Below the pieces are notes generated by a model. That model was not told where the DNA came from. It did no database searches and saw nothing but the letters and a program-made list of their open reading frames with translations. Both the position numbers and the translations under genes were made by a program. This document shows positions 5,724 to 7,810 of a stretch of DNA of 7,810 bases, in pieces. Location of the stretch: contig JBELGO010000043.1 in assembly GCA_042091915.1 (NCBI GenBank), positions 1 to 7,810 of the forward strand, in the 5' to 3' direction. The first letter of the stretch is position 1, and each line of letters starts with the position of its first letter. The DNA is from LSUCC0057 sp042091915. GTDB lineage: Bacteria > Pseudomonadota > Gammaproteobacteria > Pseudomonadales > Porticoccaceae.

Positions 5724-7810
5724 TGCCATCTCCCGGTTGTGGTCCGACACCTTGTGGGTCGACGAAGCGGGCTAGCCGAAAACCCACATCCAGTCTGCCT
5801 GCGCTGCCACTATTGCGGTAGGCGAGGCGAAGTTCACTGCGACTCGCCAAAGTCCAGCTGGCCCCGCGGATAACGAATAGATCGCCGCTTGTCGGGCCGT
5901 GACTATCGCCTGTAACAGCGGCCATAGGTCGCGAGGTGTAGTAGTCGTTGATCCACTCGGAGACATTGCCATCCAGGTCGAAAAGACCGTGTCGATTGCT
6001 CGGAAAACTCCCAACCGGGGCGCTGACAGCGAAGCCATCGCGATAATTAGTCAGTGTAAACGGCAGCAGTGCAGCGGCTGCTCGATCCGCGAAGTTGGCT
6101 ACAGCGGTGCTCGGAGGGTAGAGCTGATCGACCCAGCTATAAATGGCACTGCTGCCATCGGGACGGCTGCGTGCGACATAGGCCCACTCAGCTTCGGTAG
6201 GTAACCGATAGCCAGTCGAGTTCCAGTCGACACCGAAAAGTTTACCGCCGCTCAATTGGTAAAAGGGCTGCAAGCCCTCCTGAATACTGAGCCAATTACA
6301 GTACTCAGCGGCTTGATACCAGCTGATATTAACCACCGGTTGGTCATCCAGTCCCAGTGGTGCGCCGGCGACGGTACCGCTATTGTGCTCTCGCCACAGT
6401 TTGAACTGCTGGTTGGTGAGTTCGGTTGTAGCGATATAGAAGGGGCGAGTCAGTTTTGCCGTGTAGTTACCCTCGTTGGCGCGGCGGCCGGGTGCGCGCC
6501 GTGCCGAGCCCATCTGCACACTGCCGCTGGGTTTGATTAGCTGGAGTTCGCTACTATTGCTGGCGACAATATTTTCGGGGCGCGTTGCCCAAAATGCCTG
6601 GTAATGGGTGAGCAGGTTGACTGCAATCTGTTGACTGCGCTCGGCGACTGGGTCAACGGTCAGTGTTTGGCTTTGATAACCGGCTTTGCTGAGGATCAGT
6701 TGATGGCGACGTGCGGGCAGAGCAAGTCGATGTTCGTTACCCTCTATCTGCACATTCTCAACGTCATCGACAGAGAGCTCAGCAGCACTAACATTGAGCT
6801 TCAAAACGACTTCGCCCAGAGCCGGTTTGAGAGCAATGGAGAGCGGTAAATCGTTACTCTGTGTAGCGAGTAAACTTTTCCTGTGCGGCAGATAACCTTC
6901 TAAGTGCAGTGATAAGGTATATGGCTTGTCGACGACAATGCGCTCAGTGAGCGGTGTAGTGCCAATATATTGGCCGTTGAGCGTCACGGCGGCACCGGCG
7001 GGCTGAGTTGTCAGTTGAAGTGAGGCGCGTTGCAGTTCGAGTTCGGCGAGATAGTTGCGTTGGCTGCCCGGCGTGGCAGCGATAGTCTGCTGCCAAAGTT
7101 CATAGCCAGGCAGCTTCAGCTCAACGTTGCTACCGCTCTCGAGCAGTTCTACTTTGAGAGGCGTCACGCCTACCTCGTTGCCATCAACTACCGCTACGGC
7201 TCCACTGGGTTGGCTGCTCAAAGTCCGTATCTGCCAAGCGGGTGTTAGCTGGATACGTTCTCTCTGCGCAGCTCCGCGGCCTTGCACAGCGATCTCGTGC
7301 TCAACGCTGCGATAGCGGGATTGGAAAATCTCTAGTCGATAGTGTCCGCGAGCCAGTTGCAATTCAGCAGTCAGCGGCCGGCGCTGGCCATCGATTAACA
7401 GATAACCGTCACCGCTGGGCGCAACAGTTTTCTGCTGATCAAACAATTGCAGTGTTACAGAGCCAGGTTGTTCTGCGAGGGTGACACGCTGTGGTTGGGT
7501 GGCGCGCTCATCGACTACAAACCGGTATTCGAGCGACTGGTAACCAGGAGCTGAGAGCACGGCTGTATAACTGCCTGGCAGTAGCAGATAGTTGCCACCC
7601 AGGCGCAACGCCCAACCACTGATATCGATATCTATGGGTAGAGATTCCGGCAAGGGGTCTGCACCTGGTTCAGCTTGCACAGTAAAAATCACAGCGCGGC
7701 TGGTGAAACTGTATGAAACTGCTGCGGCAGTGAGCAGCAATAAAAATATCAGCACCGCGCGCCGCCAAAATTGTTGGCGCTTATCGAAGGGGAGATCTAA
7801 TCGCGGTTCG
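5716..7810 (-). CDS. Membrane-anchored PEGA-repeat / SUMF1-like (FGE-sulfatase fold) protein (5' end cut off)
   Basis: First visible gene of the operon. The frame stays open past a GTG at 7755 to the right edge, giving at least 698 codons, so the true start lies outside and 7755 is probably internal. The order is: a short cytoplasmic tail with basic residues (DKRQQFWRRA), one membrane helix (about residues 1-17 counted from 7755), then a periplasmic part. About five PEGA-like beta domains fall at roughly 20-95, 98-170, 172-240, 243-311 and 313-381; the clearest hallmarks are VGVTPL and IGTTPL, each followed by a GY turn. The C-terminal SUMF1/FGE-sulfatase domain (about 403-665) shows MGS, TTELTNQQF, PVVNISWYQAAEYCNWLS, YRLPTEAEWAYVAR, LFDLDGNVSEW and GFRLAR. 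The active-site region reads RGASWTLASRSELR, without the two Cys that bind copper in true formylglycine-generating enzymes. It is therefore likely a structural or binding domain rather than a sulfatase activator. It overlaps the next gene by eight bases. Confidence 0.92.
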   Translation of the reverse strand, partial: EPRLDLPFDKRQQFWRRAVLIFLLLLTAAAVSYSFTSRAVIFTVQAEPGADPLPESLPIDIDISGWALRLGGNYLLLPGSYTAVLSAPGYQSLEYRFVVDERATQPQRVTLAEQPGSVTLQLFDQQKTVAPSGDGYLLIDGQRRPLTAELQLARGHYRLEIFQSRYRSVEHEIAVQGRGAAQRERIQLTPAWQIRTLSSQPSGAVAVVDGNEVGVTPLKVELLESGSNVELKLPGYELWQQTIAATPGSQRNYLAELELQRASLQLTTQPAGAAVTLNGQYIGTTPLTERIVVDKPYTLSLHLEGYLPHRKSLLATQSNDLPLSIALKPALGEVVLKLNVSAAELSVDDVENVQIEGNEHRLALPARRHQLILSKAGYQSQTLTVDPVAERSQQIAVNLLTHYQAFWATRPENIVASNSSELQLIKPSGSVQMGSARRAPGRRANEGNYTAKLTRPFYIATTELTNQQFKLWREHNSGTVAGAPLGLDDQPVVNISWYQAAEYCNWLSIQEGLQPFYQLSGGKLFGVDWNSTGYRLPTEAEWAYVARSRPDGSSAIYSWVDQLYPPSTAVANFADRAAAALLPFTLTNYRDGFAVSAPVGSFPSNRHGLFDLDGNVSEWINDYYTSRPMAAVTGDSHGPTSGDLFVIRGASWTLASRSELRLAYRNSGSAGRLDVGFRLARFVDPQGVGPQPGDGSE
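5730..5734 (-). promoter_or_regulatory. Shine-Dalgarno for the 66-residue protein
   Basis: GGGAG on the minus strand, six bases before GTG 5723, inside the last codons of the SUMF1-like gene. It supports both the reality of the small gene and its GTG start. Confidence 0.55.

Noticed and set aside
5716..7810. True formylglycine-generating enzyme for sulfatases
   Set aside because: The two active-site cysteines are absent and no sulfatase gene is in the window.

Overview
The window is one tightly packed cluster of eight genes, all on the minus strand, so it reads from the right edge to the left. Both ends are cut: the first gene (right edge) lacks its start and the last gene (left edge) lacks its end. 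No RNA gene, mobile element, CRISPR array or plus-strand gene is supported. Predicted outer-membrane lipoproteins, a MotA/TolQ/ExbB-type proton-channel protein and moderately GC-rich, drift-free coding sequence suggest a Gram-negative proteobacterium, most likely a gammaproteobacterium. This is inference: no taxonomic marker is present.

Layout in order of transcription: (1) a membrane-anchored protein with about five PEGA-like beta repeats and a C-terminal formylglycine-generating-enzyme (SUMF1)-like domain that lacks the catalytic cysteines; (2) a 66-residue, proline- and acid-rich exported or membrane-anchored protein; (3) a MotA/TolQ/ExbB-family protein with four predicted membrane helices; (4) and (5) two paralogous von Willebrand factor A (VWA) proteins, each with one N-terminal membrane helix carrying a 'FLD(I/V)' aspartate, a coiled coil and an intact MIDAS-type metal site; (6) and (7) two unrelated, unrecognised lipoproteins; (8) a periplasmic M48 zinc metallopeptidase. 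Junctions are overlaps (8, 4, 4 and 20 bases) or short gaps (15, 19 and about 82 bases), and several genes start with GTG behind good Shine-Dalgarno sequences. This fits one translationally coupled operon whose promoter lies beyond the right edge and whose terminator lies beyond the left edge.

The main idea is that genes 3 to 5 look like an ExbB/ExbD- or MotA/MotB-type ion-driven motor. The usual small ExbD/TolR partner is replaced by two different VWA proteins whose helices resemble the proton-relay helix of ExbD/TolR. The PEGA/SUMF1-like protein, the small protein, the two lipoproteins and the protease would be inner-membrane, periplasmic and outer-membrane accessories. No part of this assembly is proved by sequence alone. 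The individual families are known, but I know of no characterised system with this gene set.
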